Below, piece by piece: positions 16,880-25,613 of a stretch of 64,000 bases of DNA. Below the pieces are notes generated by a model that had not been told where the DNA came from, did no database searches, and was given only the letters and a program-made list of their open reading frames with translations. Location: NCBI GenBank assembly GCA_014378485.1, contig JACMNO010000070.1, positions 1 to 64,000 of the forward strand. Direction: 5' to 3'. How positions within the stretch are numbered: the first letter of the stretch is position 1; every line of letters starts with the position of its first letter. Source of the DNA: Bacteroidia bacterium (GTDB lineage: Bacteria > Bacteroidota > Bacteroidia > B-17B0 > Aurantibacillaceae). Position numbers and translations under genes: made by a program.

Positions 16880-19549
16880 ATGAAGATAAATTACCTTATT
16901 AACTTCCAAAACACTGAATATAGATCACACTTCAGAAAAAGTGTAATCAGTTTATTAATGTTTCTTTCGATTGTTATTTCTAAAACAACAAATTCACAAA
17001 CTTATTGTTCAGCTGCTGCTTCATCCGCAGCTGATGACGAAATTTTTAATGTTACATTTGGGTCATTAAACAATTCAAGCAACTGTAGTTCTTTAGGCGG
17101 GGCGGGTTCTGTTTTAAATAAATACAATGACTATACCGGGATTACTGCACCGGTAATTGCACTCGGGGCAAATTATCCTTTATCAATTACTGTTGGAATG
17201 TGTGGCAGTTCAAGCTACAGCGGAATAGTAAGTGTTTGGATCGATTATAATCAAAACGGATCGTTTGTTGACGCGGGTGAAAATGTATACGTTTCTCCTT
17301 ATACCCCATTTGCAGTGTTAGGAACTGCTATTTCTGCCGCAGGTGGCATTACAATCCCGTTAACTGCAATGCCAGGAATAACACGGATGAGGGTCATTGA
17401 AACAGAATCAAGTACTGCTCCCGGTCCATGTTCAACTCCTACCTGGGGAGAAGTGGAAGATTATAGTCTGACCATATTATCACCCTCGCCACTGGATTTA
17501 GGTATCAGTGCTTTTTTAAATCCTTTGCCATCAAAAACATGTTATGCTACAGATACAGTTGTTGTTAGGCTAAAGAATTTTGGCAACGCAACAGCTGATT
17601 TCAGTGTTAATCAGGCTACCTTAACTGTAAAGTCAGCTGGCCCCAATGCCATAAGCTATTCCATTGCCCTAGCATCCGGCACTTTAGCATCAGGTGCTAC
17701 CACGGATTATACCTTGAGTACAAATTACAATCTTACCAATATAGGAACATACCGTTTGAAAGGATATTCGACTGTTATTGGCGATGGATCCGCTTTGAAT
17801 GACACCACAGGCTTAACGATCACCAGGAGTCCTATATTTACAACAAGCGTATTACCAAATGACAGTGTGTGCTTGGGTGTGCCTGTGCAATTGAATGCAA
17901 ATTATAGCCCAACAAAACAAGTAGGAACAGGAATTATAGTGAATTCATCAACGGGATATCCAACTCCTTACGGTAATTTTTATAAAGGAGCAAGGCATCA
18001 GTTTTTATATTTGGCAGCAGAGTTAACGGCTGCAGGATTAAATGCAGGTAATATAAACTCTTTAGCATTTAGCGTTACTAATTTAAATGCATCCGGCCCG
18101 TATTTAAATTTCAATATTGCAATTGCAACCACCACCATTACCAATATAACCGCATTTCAAACAACAGGCTTTACTACTTATTTTTCCACCCCAAGTTATT
18201 CGCCTGCTTTAGGTATGAATACGCATTCTTTATCTACTCCTTATATCTGGGATGGTGTATCAAATATTATTATTGAAAGCTGCTACAACAACAATCCTAT
18301 AGCCTATACCTATAACGTATCGGTGTTGCAATCAGCAACTCCTTTTTCTTCCACCGCCTGGTATAACTCAGATTCCGACCCAACATTATGTGCCTCATCA
18401 ACATCCTTTAATTCAATTGCCCAAAGGCCTAATATCTGGTTCGAGCAACCGGCTACGATCAGTTATTCCTGGTCACCCGCCATTGAATTGTCTGCCACTA
18501 ATATAGCCAATCCTATTGCTAATGTTTCGGGTACCAGGACTTATACCATTAAAGGAACAGTTGGTGCTTGTATGACCTATGATACTGTCAGGATATTTAT
18601 TAAGCCAACACCTACTCCAAATTTAGGAAACGATTCCTTATACTGTAATTTACCCGTGATTTTAATGGCTAATACAACAGCAAATAATTTTTTGTGGAAC
18701 AACGGATCATTTAGTTCAGGCTTAAACGTAACTTCTTCCGGAAAATATTGGGTAAGGGCAACTAATACAAATGGCTGTACAAATTCTGATACGGTACAGG
18801 TAACGTTAGGAAGTAAGCCAATTGTTACATTAGGGCCAGATACTGCCTATTGCCAAGGGAACACAATTAATTTATATGCTGGTTCGGGAAGTGGTAATAC
18901 ATATGCATGGAGTACGGGGGTAACTTCTTCTTCGATAGCTGTTGGAACTACCGGAACTTATTCAGTTCTTGTTACCAATACCATAGGATGCCAGGCCTCT
19001 GATATTGTAAATGTCACTTCAAAACCAAAACCAAGTGTAGTATTAGTGTTTAGTGGTATTAAAACATTTTGCGCCAGTGATAACCTTAACAGACTATTAT
19101 CTGAAGGAACACCAGCTAACGGAACGTATATTGGCGCCGGGGTTACCACAAGCGTTTCAACCAATTATTTTAACCCAAGTCTTGCAAGTCAGGGATCACA
19201 TATCATCATTTATAATTTTACAGGAACAAATGGATGTTCAAATATGGCAAAAGATACTTTATTTGTAAATGCCTGTGTGGGTATTGAAGAACTTTCTTCC
19301 TCCATTAGCCTGAACGTAATTCCCAATCCAAGTTCTGGGGTATTTATTTTAGAAATAAATACCGACTCAACTATTGATGGTAAGTATACGATATCATCTA
19401 TTGATGGCAAATTGGTGTATGAAGATGTCATTGCAGGCATCGGATCAATCAGCAAATCAATTAATATATCTAGTTTGGCTGATGGCATTTATTATTTAAA
19501 ACTAGAAACAAAAGATGCTGTAAAGACATACAAAGTTTTGAAGCAATAA
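16880..19549 (+). CDS. Secreted multidomain protein with GEVED domain and T9SS type A sorting domain
   Basis: An 889-residue protein with an N-terminal signal peptide (cleavage near residue 40). A GEVED domain spans about 110-200, visible from the IDYNQNGSFVDAGENVY and WGEVEDYSL motifs. A CARDB-like segment (about 205-310) and Ig-like/PKD-like repeats follow (SYSWSPA, FLWNNGSFSSGL, YAWSTGVTSSS). The last ~80 residues begin NVIPNPSSGVFILEI and end DAVKTYKVLKQ, a type A T9SS C-terminal domain. The protein should cross the outer membrane by T9SS and be attached or released at the surface. Probably adhesive or structural; no catalytic motif recognised. It is divergent from tatA. Confidence 0.85.
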   Translation: MKINYLINFQNTEYRSHFRKSVISLLMFLSIVISKTTNSQTYCSAAASSAADDEIFNVTFGSLNNSSNCSSLGGAGSVLNKYNDYTGITAPVIALGANYPLSITVGMCGSSSYSGIVSVWIDYNQNGSFVDAGENVYVSPYTPFAVLGTAISAAGGITIPLTAMPGITRMRVIETESSTAPGPCSTPTWGEVEDYSLTILSPSPLDLGISAFLNPLPSKTCYATDTVVVRLKNFGNATADFSVNQATLTVKSAGPNAISYSIALASGTLASGATTDYTLSTNYNLTNIGTYRLKGYSTVIGDGSALNDTTGLTITRSPIFTTSVLPNDSVCLGVPVQLNANYSPTKQVGTGIIVNSSTGYPTPYGNFYKGARHQFLYLAAELTAAGLNAGNINSLAFSVTNLNASGPYLNFNIAIATTTITNITAFQTTGFTTYFSTPSYSPALGMNTHSLSTPYIWDGVSNIIIESCYNNNPIAYTYNVSVLQSATPFSSTAWYNSDSDPTLCASSTSFNSIAQRPNIWFEQPATISYSWSPAIELSATNIANPIANVSGTRTYTIKGTVGACMTYDTVRIFIKPTPTPNLGNDSLYCNLPVILMANTTANNFLWNNGSFSSGLNVTSSGKYWVRATNTNGCTNSDTVQVTLGSKPIVTLGPDTAYCQGNTINLYAGSGSGNTYAWSTGVTSSSIAVGTTGTYSVLVTNTIGCQASDIVNVTSKPKPSVVLVFSGIKTFCASDNLNRLLSEGTPANGTYIGAGVTTSVSTNYFNPSLASQGSHIIIYNFTGTNGCSNMAKDTLFVNACVGIEELSSSISLNVIPNPSSGVFILEINTDSTIDGKYTISSIDGKLVYEDVIAGIGSISKSINISSLADGIYYLKLETKDAVKTYKVLKQ

Positions 19550-19568
19550 TAAAAAACATTTAAATTAC

Positions 19569-19598
19569 ACGTCCCGAAAATTCCGGGGCGTTTTTTTT
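19569..19598 (+). terminator. Terminator after the GEVED/T9SS gene
   Basis: ACGTCCCG (19569-19576) pairs with CGGGGCGT (19584-19591) with one G-T wobble and a 7-nt loop, followed by eight T. Confidence 0.8.
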
Positions 19599-19797
19599 GG
19601 ATCAGATTTTATCTTTTAATTTTAAGGAATAAAATGAAAAACATTCTTTACGTAAAAGAAAGCTGTAAACTTACGGCTCACTCAACCCATATTTAATTTA
19701 GTGTGCCAAATCCAAAGATTGATTCTCATACATCAAAAATCAACAAAACTTCATTACATTTAAATTGCAAAAAACAGGACAAAAAAACTATATACTT

Positions 19798-21114
19798 ATG
19801 ATTATTTTAAAATTCGGAGGAACCAGTGTTGGAAGTGCGGATCGCATGAAAGCTTTAGTGAAACTGGTATCAGGAACTGAAAAAAAAATTGTGGTGCTAT
19901 CTGCCATGAGCGGAACAACCAATACACTGCTTTCTATATGTACTGCTCTTTACAACAAACAAAATGATATAGCCAATGAGACTATTGATCAATTAGAGAA
20001 AATATATTTGACACAATCTGAGAATCTTTACAACAGCTCAGATTTTAAACAAAAAGGTGTTGACCTGATAAAAAATCATTTCAATTACCTGCGTTCATTC
20101 ACACTTGACATGTTCACAGTAAATGAAGAAAAAGCCATTTTAGCTCAGGGAGAATTATTGAGCACCGCAATGTTCCATTTTCATCTGCAGGAAACCGGTA
20201 TCTCCTCTGCTCTATTGCCGGCTCTTAACTTTATGAGGATCGATGAAAATGATGAACCTCAATTAGAGAATATTGAAAAAAATATTGAAGTGGAATTGAA
20301 TAAATATCCTAGTGTCAATTTATTTATTACACAAGGTTACATCTGCCGGAATGCATTTGGCGAAATTGATAATTTAAAAAGAGGTGGAAGTGATTATACT
20401 GCATCTATTATAGGTGCCGCTATTAGAGCAAAAGAAGTGCAAATCTGGACAGACATTGACGGAATGCATAATAACGATCCACGTATTGTTTCTAAAACAC
20501 ATCCCATACATGAATTAAGTTTTGATGAGGCTGCCGAGTTAGCTTATTTCGGTGCAAAGATCTTACACCCTACCTGCATCTTGCCAGCACAGAAACGTAA
20601 CATACCCGTGCTACTAAAAAACACGATGCAACCTGATGCAGTAGGCACCCGAATTTCAAACATTAATCCTAAAGAAGGATTAAAAGCGGTAGCTGCAAAA
20701 GATGGGATTTGTGCAATCAATATCAGAAGCGACCGGATGTTATTAGCACATGGTTTTTTACGTGCAGTGTTCGAAATATTTGAACGTTACAAAACATCTA
20801 TCGACATGATCACAACTTCTGAAATCGCCGTTTCACTAACTATCGATAATACAAAATATTTAAAAGAGATTACCAAAGAGCTGGAAGAGTTTGCTAATGT
20901 GACCATAGAACAGGATCAAACAATTATTTGCATTGTTGGTAATTTACCAAAAGACAAAGCAGGCTACGGTTTTAAAGTACTCGAATCATTAAAAGATATT
21001 CCGTTAAGAATGGTTTCCTACGGAGGAAGCGCGAATAACATAAGCGTATTGGTAAATAGCATTCATAAAAAAGAAGCTTTGGTGGCATTAAATAAAGGAA
21101 TATTCGGATATTAA
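19798..21114 (+). CDS. lysC: Aspartate kinase
   Basis: Phosphorylates aspartate in the first step towards lysine, DAP, threonine and methionine. The N-terminal kinase domain starts ILKFGGTSVGSADRMK and includes GGSDYTASIIGAAI and the WTDIDGMHNNDPRIV block. The C-terminal part (about 290-438) holds two ACT regulatory domains, so feedback inhibition is likely. ATG 19798 is chosen because the kinase motif starts four residues later; an upstream ATG at 19765 would add 11 unrelated residues. No homoserine dehydrogenase is fused. lysA follows after 11 bp. Confidence 0.95.
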   Translation: MIILKFGGTSVGSADRMKALVKLVSGTEKKIVVLSAMSGTTNTLLSICTALYNKQNDIANETIDQLEKIYLTQSENLYNSSDFKQKGVDLIKNHFNYLRSFTLDMFTVNEEKAILAQGELLSTAMFHFHLQETGISSALLPALNFMRIDENDEPQLENIEKNIEVELNKYPSVNLFITQGYICRNAFGEIDNLKRGGSDYTASIIGAAIRAKEVQIWTDIDGMHNNDPRIVSKTHPIHELSFDEAAELAYFGAKILHPTCILPAQKRNIPVLLKNTMQPDAVGTRISNINPKEGLKAVAAKDGICAINIRSDRMLLAHGFLRAVFEIFERYKTSIDMITTSEIAVSLTIDNTKYLKEITKELEEFANVTIEQDQTIICIVGNLPKDKAGYGFKVLESLKDIPLRMVSYGGSANNISVLVNSIHKKEALVALNKGIFGY

Positions 21115-21125
21115 ATCAAGCCTAT

Positions 21126-22277
21126 ATGTTTACAGAAAAAATAATTAAAGAACTGTCCGGATATAAAACGCCGTTTTATTATTACGATTTAACATTATTG
21201 CAACGTACTCTGGACGCTGTTAAAACCGAAAGTACCAAATACAATTACCATGTTCATTATGCTTTTAAGGCAAACACAAATCCGGAAATTATAAAAGTAA
21301 TTTCAAAAACGAGTTTGGGTGCTGATTGTGTAAGCGGCAACGAAGTGAAGTGCGCCGTTGAAAATGGATTTGATGTTTCTAAAATTGTTTTTGCCGGAGT
21401 TGGTAAAAGTGATGAAGAGATCAATTATGCGCTTGATCAGAATATCTTTTGTTTTAATTGTGAGAGCCTGCAGGAACTGGACGTGATGAATGAACTGGCA
21501 GCCATAAAAAATAAAGTTGCAGCTATTGCTTTGCGTATTAATCCCAATGTAGATGCACACACTCACAAATACATTACAACAGGTTTGGAAGAAAATAAAT
21601 TCGGGATCAACCCTTATGAATTTGAAACGGTGATTGAAAAATTAAAGCAATTACCAAATCTTAAACTTATTGGCCTGCATTTTCATATAGGTTCACAGAT
21701 CACCGATCTTGGTCCTTATAAAAAATTATGTTTGCGTGTGAATGAGATCAACCGTTTCTTTTTGAATAAAGGTTATGACTTGCCAGTGATAAATGTTGGT
21801 GGCGGCATTGGCATTAATTACCATGAGCCTGATAAAGAAAATATATTAGATTTCGCCACTTACTTTAAAGTGTTTCATGATTTTATTGAATTAAGAAAAA
21901 ATCAGGAATTACATTTTGAATTGGGCCGCGCCATTGTGGGGCAATGCGGCAACCTGGTAAGTAAGGTTCTTTATATTAAAAACGGGATCAATACTAATTT
22001 TGCGATACTGGATGCCGGCATGACAGAATTGATCAGGCCTGCGCTATACCAGGCTTATCATAAAATTGAGAACCTTACTTCATCGTCAAAATCTATAATT
22101 AAGTATGATGTAGTTGGCCCAATTTGTGAGAGCAGCGATTGTTTTGGCAAAGCGGTTGAGCTTGCGGAAACCAAACGTGGTGATTTAGTTGTTTTACGAA
22201 GCGCCGGAGCCTATGGTGAAGTGATGAGTAGCCGTTATAATTTACGGGATGAAGTGAGGAGTTATTTTAGTGAGTAG
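21126..22277 (+). CDS. lysA: Diaminopimelate decarboxylase
   Basis: A 383-residue PLP enzyme that decarboxylates meso-DAP to lysine. The PLP lysine is K48 in HYAFKANTN; the glycine-rich phosphate-binding segment is NVGGGIGINY; the C-terminal CESSDCFGK and YGEVMSSRYN blocks bind substrate across the dimer. It is in one transcriptional unit with lysC (11-bp gap). The inserted long inverted repeat 22290-22542 starts just after the stop. dapF, which makes the substrate, lies 27 kb away in the same window. Confidence 0.95.
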   Translation: MFTEKIIKELSGYKTPFYYYDLTLLQRTLDAVKTESTKYNYHVHYAFKANTNPEIIKVISKTSLGADCVSGNEVKCAVENGFDVSKIVFAGVGKSDEEINYALDQNIFCFNCESLQELDVMNELAAIKNKVAAIALRINPNVDAHTHKYITTGLEENKFGINPYEFETVIEKLKQLPNLKLIGLHFHIGSQITDLGPYKKLCLRVNEINRFFLNKGYDLPVINVGGGIGINYHEPDKENILDFATYFKVFHDFIELRKNQELHFELGRAIVGQCGNLVSKVLYIKNGINTNFAILDAGMTELIRPALYQAYHKIENLTSSSKSIIKYDVVGPICESSDCFGKAVELAETKRGDLVVLRSAGAYGEVMSSRYNLRDEVRSYFSE

Positions 22278-22289
22278 GTTTATAAGAAT

Positions 22290-22542
22290 TTGGGCGTCAG
22301 GGCACAAAGACCAGGCGCCGTCGGGCTGTCGCTCCAATCTTTTGCCGCACTTCGACAAGCTCAGTGAACGGGTAAAAGGATTTCCGCTTGCATCCCTCAC
22401 GCAGGCTAGCAGCATATTCGAAGTGTAAATTTTAAAATTAAATTAAACCCGCGTGAAGGATTGAAGTGAAAATCCTTTTTGCCCTTTCAAAAAGATTGTA
22501 ACAGAAAGCCTGACCCGCTGCCTCTTTGCGGGGCACGCCCAA
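22290..22542. repeat. Long imperfect inverted repeat, family A, copy 2
   Basis: Same architecture as 6641-6890. The outer arms are TTGGGCGT (22290 on) and ACGCCCAA (to 22542). The inner hairpin of the left arm is AATCTTTT (22336-22343) facing AAAAGGATTTCC (22374-22385), and of the right arm AATCCTTTTT (22471-22480) facing AAAAAGATTG (22489-22498). The left hairpin loop contains CACTTCGACAAGCTCAGTG (22348-22366), a short motif absent from copy 1. It occupies the convergent gap between lysA and the 421-residue protein gene. Confidence 0.8.
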
Positions 22543-22554
22543 ATAATTAATCAA

Positions 22555-23820
22555 CTAAGTCTTCTGTTTTTTCTTTTTAGCGGCAGGAAATAAAATATTA
22601 TTTAAGATCAATCGGTAACCAGGTGAGTTTGGATGCAAACTTAAATCAGTTGGAGGATCCTCTACCCTATGCTCATAATCCTCCGGGTCATGCCCACCAT
22701 AAAATGTCCAGGTACCTTTACCATGATCTCCGTGAATGTATCGCGCTTCATTATAAGCTTTTGATTCTCCAAGGATGAGGATATTTTTTTTAATATAAGT
22801 TTTTGTAAACGCGGTTGTTTGCCCATAAAATCCTTTGATTGTTTGCTCATGGTTTTGGCACAACATGGTTGGAACAGGATCCCACTTAGCGGAAAATTCA
22901 AATAAGGTGAACACATCATTATCCTTTGTTGGTCCATATTGCCTGCGCGGTGTTGTGGCATCAATAGTTGAAAATTCATATTCATATGGGTTGGTACTTA
23001 GTTGATACTTTTCAAAAGCATAACCTTTTTCGTAATTAATTTTTTTATTCATCGCAGGATCAGCAGGATCATGATCGAACATGGTTTCGCAAATATCAAT
23101 TCCTTCAGAAGCCAAAGCAATATCATAACTGTCTGTGGCACTACACATCGCAAATAAAAACCCACCGGTGAAAACATAATCATTGATTTTTTTTGCCACC
23201 GCTAATTTCAATTGGGATACTTTTGTAAAACCTAATTTTTTGGCAGTCTCTTCATTATCTTTTACTTCTGTTTGATACCAAGCCGTTTGATGAAAGCCCG
23301 CATAAAAACGGCCGTATTGCCCTGTAAAATCTTCATGGTGTAAATGCAGCCAATCGTAATCACTTAATTTACCTGAAATAATTTCTTCATCATAAACAAT
23401 ATCGTAAGGAATTTCCGCATACTTTAAAACCAAAGTCACGGCATCGTCCCATGGCTGTTTTATCTTAGGAGAATAAACAGCAATCCTCGGAGCTTTTTCA
23501 AGTTTTATGGCATCCTGATTAACTTCGGGGTTAGCTATTTCAGCTAAAATTCCGTTTGATTGTGCATCTGAAATGATTTCATAACTAATTCCTCTGATGG
23601 TACATTCAGAAGTTACAGGCTTTGAATTTGGGATCAAGAAACTCCCACCACGGTAATTAGTAAGCCATTGTATTTCAAGTTCTCCTTTGAGTGCCCAGTA
23701 AGCAATGCCGTATGCCTTTAAATGATTCTTTTGTGTTTCATCCATGGGGATCAGGATATAAGCACTGAAACATTTAAAAGTTAAGAGTAAAAATAATGGG
23801 AATAAAATCAGTTTTTTCAT
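22555..23820 (-). CDS. Conserved secreted Bacteroidota protein of unknown function
   Basis: A 421-residue protein with a Sec signal peptide (residues 1-19, ending FKCFSA). It starts with an ILIPMDETQKNHLKAYGIAY block, then LTNYRGGSFL and the central GGFLFAMCSATDSYDIAL segment, which resembles a glutamine-amidotransferase-like beta-strand/Cys elbow. I recall relatives labelled asparagine synthetase B in databases, but none of the ATP-pyrophosphatase motifs of that enzyme is visible and the protein is exported, so that name looks wrong. An exact TATTTTTG box (23844-23837, minus strand) lies just upstream. It stands alone. Confidence 0.65.
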   Translation of the reverse strand: MKKLILFPLFLLLTFKCFSAYILIPMDETQKNHLKAYGIAYWALKGELEIQWLTNYRGGSFLIPNSKPVTSECTIRGISYEIISDAQSNGILAEIANPEVNQDAIKLEKAPRIAVYSPKIKQPWDDAVTLVLKYAEIPYDIVYDEEIISGKLSDYDWLHLHHEDFTGQYGRFYAGFHQTAWYQTEVKDNEETAKKLGFTKVSQLKLAVAKKINDYVFTGGFLFAMCSATDSYDIALASEGIDICETMFDHDPADPAMNKKINYEKGYAFEKYQLSTNPYEYEFSTIDATTPRRQYGPTKDNDVFTLFEFSAKWDPVPTMLCQNHEQTIKGFYGQTTAFTKTYIKKNILILGESKAYNEARYIHGDHGKGTWTFYGGHDPEDYEHRVEDPPTDLSLHPNSPGYRLILNNILFPAAKKKKQKT

Positions 23821-23836
23821 TGTCAGTTCTAAGGTA

Positions 23837-23844
23837 CAAAAATA
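23837..23844 (-). promoter_or_regulatory. Bacteroidota -7 promoter box upstream of the 421-residue protein gene
   Basis: Minus-strand TATTTTTG matches TAnnTTTG exactly, 16 bp before the ATG. No TTG at a suitable distance upstream was found, so only the -7 element is supported. Confidence 0.35.
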
Positions 23845-23900
23845 TTTTTTTTAGCTCCGTTAATAGCTGTTAATTTTTAAACTGCAGCTATTTCTTTTTT

Positions 23901-24036
23901 ACCACATAGTTACATAGATTTTTATATAAATGAAAGGATAAGTAAAGAAGCTACGCTTTATATAGTAGGCTATGTGCAAAACTGGTTTTCTATCTTTTTC
24001 TTTTGTGATTAATTTTTTCCTATGATCCTATGTGGT
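23901..24036. repeat. CACATAG inverted repeat, family C, copy 2
   Basis: ACCACATAG (23901-23909) faces CTATGTGGT (24028-24036). The next inner segments TTACATAGATTTTT and, on the other strand, GATCATAGGAAAAA extend the symmetry. Related to 10727-10810. It lies between two minus-strand genes. Confidence 0.55.
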
Positions 24037-24051
24037 TAATTTTTAACACTA

Positions 24052-24414
24052 TTAACCATGATAGACTTTTGAAAATACAATTAATCCATCTTCAATCTGT
24101 AAAACTTCTCCTACACACAAATCTTCTTCACCATTTACATGACGAATGTATTCCATAAAAACCTGTTCATCATCTGCTGTTAATTTAATTACTTCATATT
24201 GCAAAGTTGGTAATCTATTAAAAGCATCCTGCCACCATAGTCGTAACTCAGGCTTACCTTTAATTAAACCGTTCGTTTCAGGTTTTCTGACTTTTAATTT
24301 AGGACTGTAATGCTCTGCCTGATCATGATATAGGGATAGTAAATTTTCCAGATGGTGATTATTGAAAGCCTCAAACCATTTTAAGGCTATTTGTTTATTC
24401 TGAAGTGCGGACAT
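24052..24414 (-). CDS. NTF2-like / SnoaL-type small protein
   Basis: A 120-residue protein with the cone-shaped NTF2/SnoaL-like pattern: an N-terminal helix with ALKWFEAFNNHHLENLLSLY, then DQAEHYSPKL, GKPELRLWWQDAF and a C-terminal beta sheet with VFMEYIRHVNGEEDL. Members range from polyketide cyclases to ligand-binding proteins without enzyme activity, so function cannot be given. No signal peptide. It stands alone, with a family C repeat just downstream and a promoterless-looking AT-rich gap upstream. Confidence 0.7.
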   Translation of the reverse strand: MSALQNKQIALKWFEAFNNHHLENLLSLYHDQAEHYSPKLKVRKPETNGLIKGKPELRLWWQDAFNRLPTLQYEVIKLTADDEQVFMEYIRHVNGEEDLCVGEVLQIEDGLIVFSKVYHG

Positions 24415-24597
24415 AAAATATAAAGTATGATCAAATGTAAATATAAAAGTATTGAATCAGTTTTTATATGTAGATTTTATTGACTTTTAATTGTCATATG
24501 GAATACCCAGTTTAATCAGTAGTGTTTGTATTTTGGTAAACATGGGTATTTCATTTACAAAAATAATCATGTAACTTCAAATCATCCAAAAAGTAAA

Positions 24598-25497
24598 ATG
24601 CTTTCCTATAATATTACAACCACAATAAATTTCTTATACATAAAGCTACTGCGTTTAAGTTGTATTATTTTTTTTACCGGACTTAATAGTCTATCATTTT
24701 CGCAAATGATTCAAGCTAAAGTAATGGATGCAACAACTAACAAAACAATTCCATTTGTAAGTGTGGGCATAAAAGGCACTAACATTGGAACATTAAGTGA
24801 TGATAACGGCTCGTTTAAAATAAATATTGAAAAAGCTGCCGAAAATGATAGTTTAAAAATTTCAGCCATTGGATATAAATCCAAAACATATAGTGCCGCT
24901 AACGTCCGCTCTTTTTTTGAAGAACTCGTTTTTTTACAACCCGAAAATTATATTCTAAAAGAAGTAATGATCCTTCCAACTAAAACCACAACAAAAGTTT
25001 TAGGTAATAAACGATATAATAAACAAGGATATTGTACCTTCAATTCAAAAGCAAAAGGAACACAAGTTGCTATTAAAATAGAAAACGAAAAAAAACGATC
25101 TCTTTTTGTCGAAGATTTTAATTTTTGCTTAAATATTAATGCGTTTAGTGACAGTATTATATTCAGATTAAATTTTTTTGATGCTGATGAAAATGGTTTA
25201 CCCGGAAAAAGTCTATTAAAAAAGCAGGTCATCTTTTCACCCAATCCAAGTATTGGCATTAGTAAATTAGATTTAAAAAACGAATCCATTTTTATTGACG
25301 AAAAGGTATTTTTTGTAAGCTTAGAATGTATTTCTGATCTTACAAAAAATCAGAAAACAGGTTATTCCCCAGCAGAAATTGGCTTTAGCGGATCACCAAA
25401 AGGACCAGTTTATGTGAATGCCGCAAGTCAAGGTAAATGGCAACAAAAACCAATTGCAGGGGTAGATTTTAATATCACTGTAAGCTACCAAAAATAA
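24598..25497 (+). CDS. Exported protein with carboxypeptidase-regulatory-like domain
   Basis: From ATG 24598 the protein has 299 residues with a signal peptide ending near LSFSQ (residue ~36). A CarboxypepD_reg-like beta-sandwich (about 38-120) follows, visible as IQAKVMDATTNKTIPFVSVGIKGT and NIGTLSDDNGSFKI. This domain is common at the N-terminus of TonB-dependent receptors, but no plug or barrel follows here. The C-terminal ~170 residues are unrecognised. An in-frame ATG at 24526 would add 24 polar residues before the signal peptide and is disfavoured. Probably periplasmic or surface-located. Confidence 0.65.
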   Translation: MLSYNITTTINFLYIKLLRLSCIIFFTGLNSLSFSQMIQAKVMDATTNKTIPFVSVGIKGTNIGTLSDDNGSFKINIEKAAENDSLKISAIGYKSKTYSAANVRSFFEELVFLQPENYILKEVMILPTKTTTKVLGNKRYNKQGYCTFNSKAKGTQVAIKIENEKKRSLFVEDFNFCLNINAFSDSIIFRLNFFDADENGLPGKSLLKKQVIFSPNPSIGISKLDLKNESIFIDEKVFFVSLECISDLTKNQKTGYSPAEIGFSGSPKGPVYVNAASQGKWQQKPIAGVDFNITVSYQK

Positions 25498-25613
25498 ATT
25501 GATCATTTCTTAAAATTCTTGTTTAACAAAAAGCAGCTTATTATATATTTCTAATGAGGAACGTAAAGAAATATTAATTTGTACTTTTATACCCAAAGGG
25601 AAAACATATTTTT

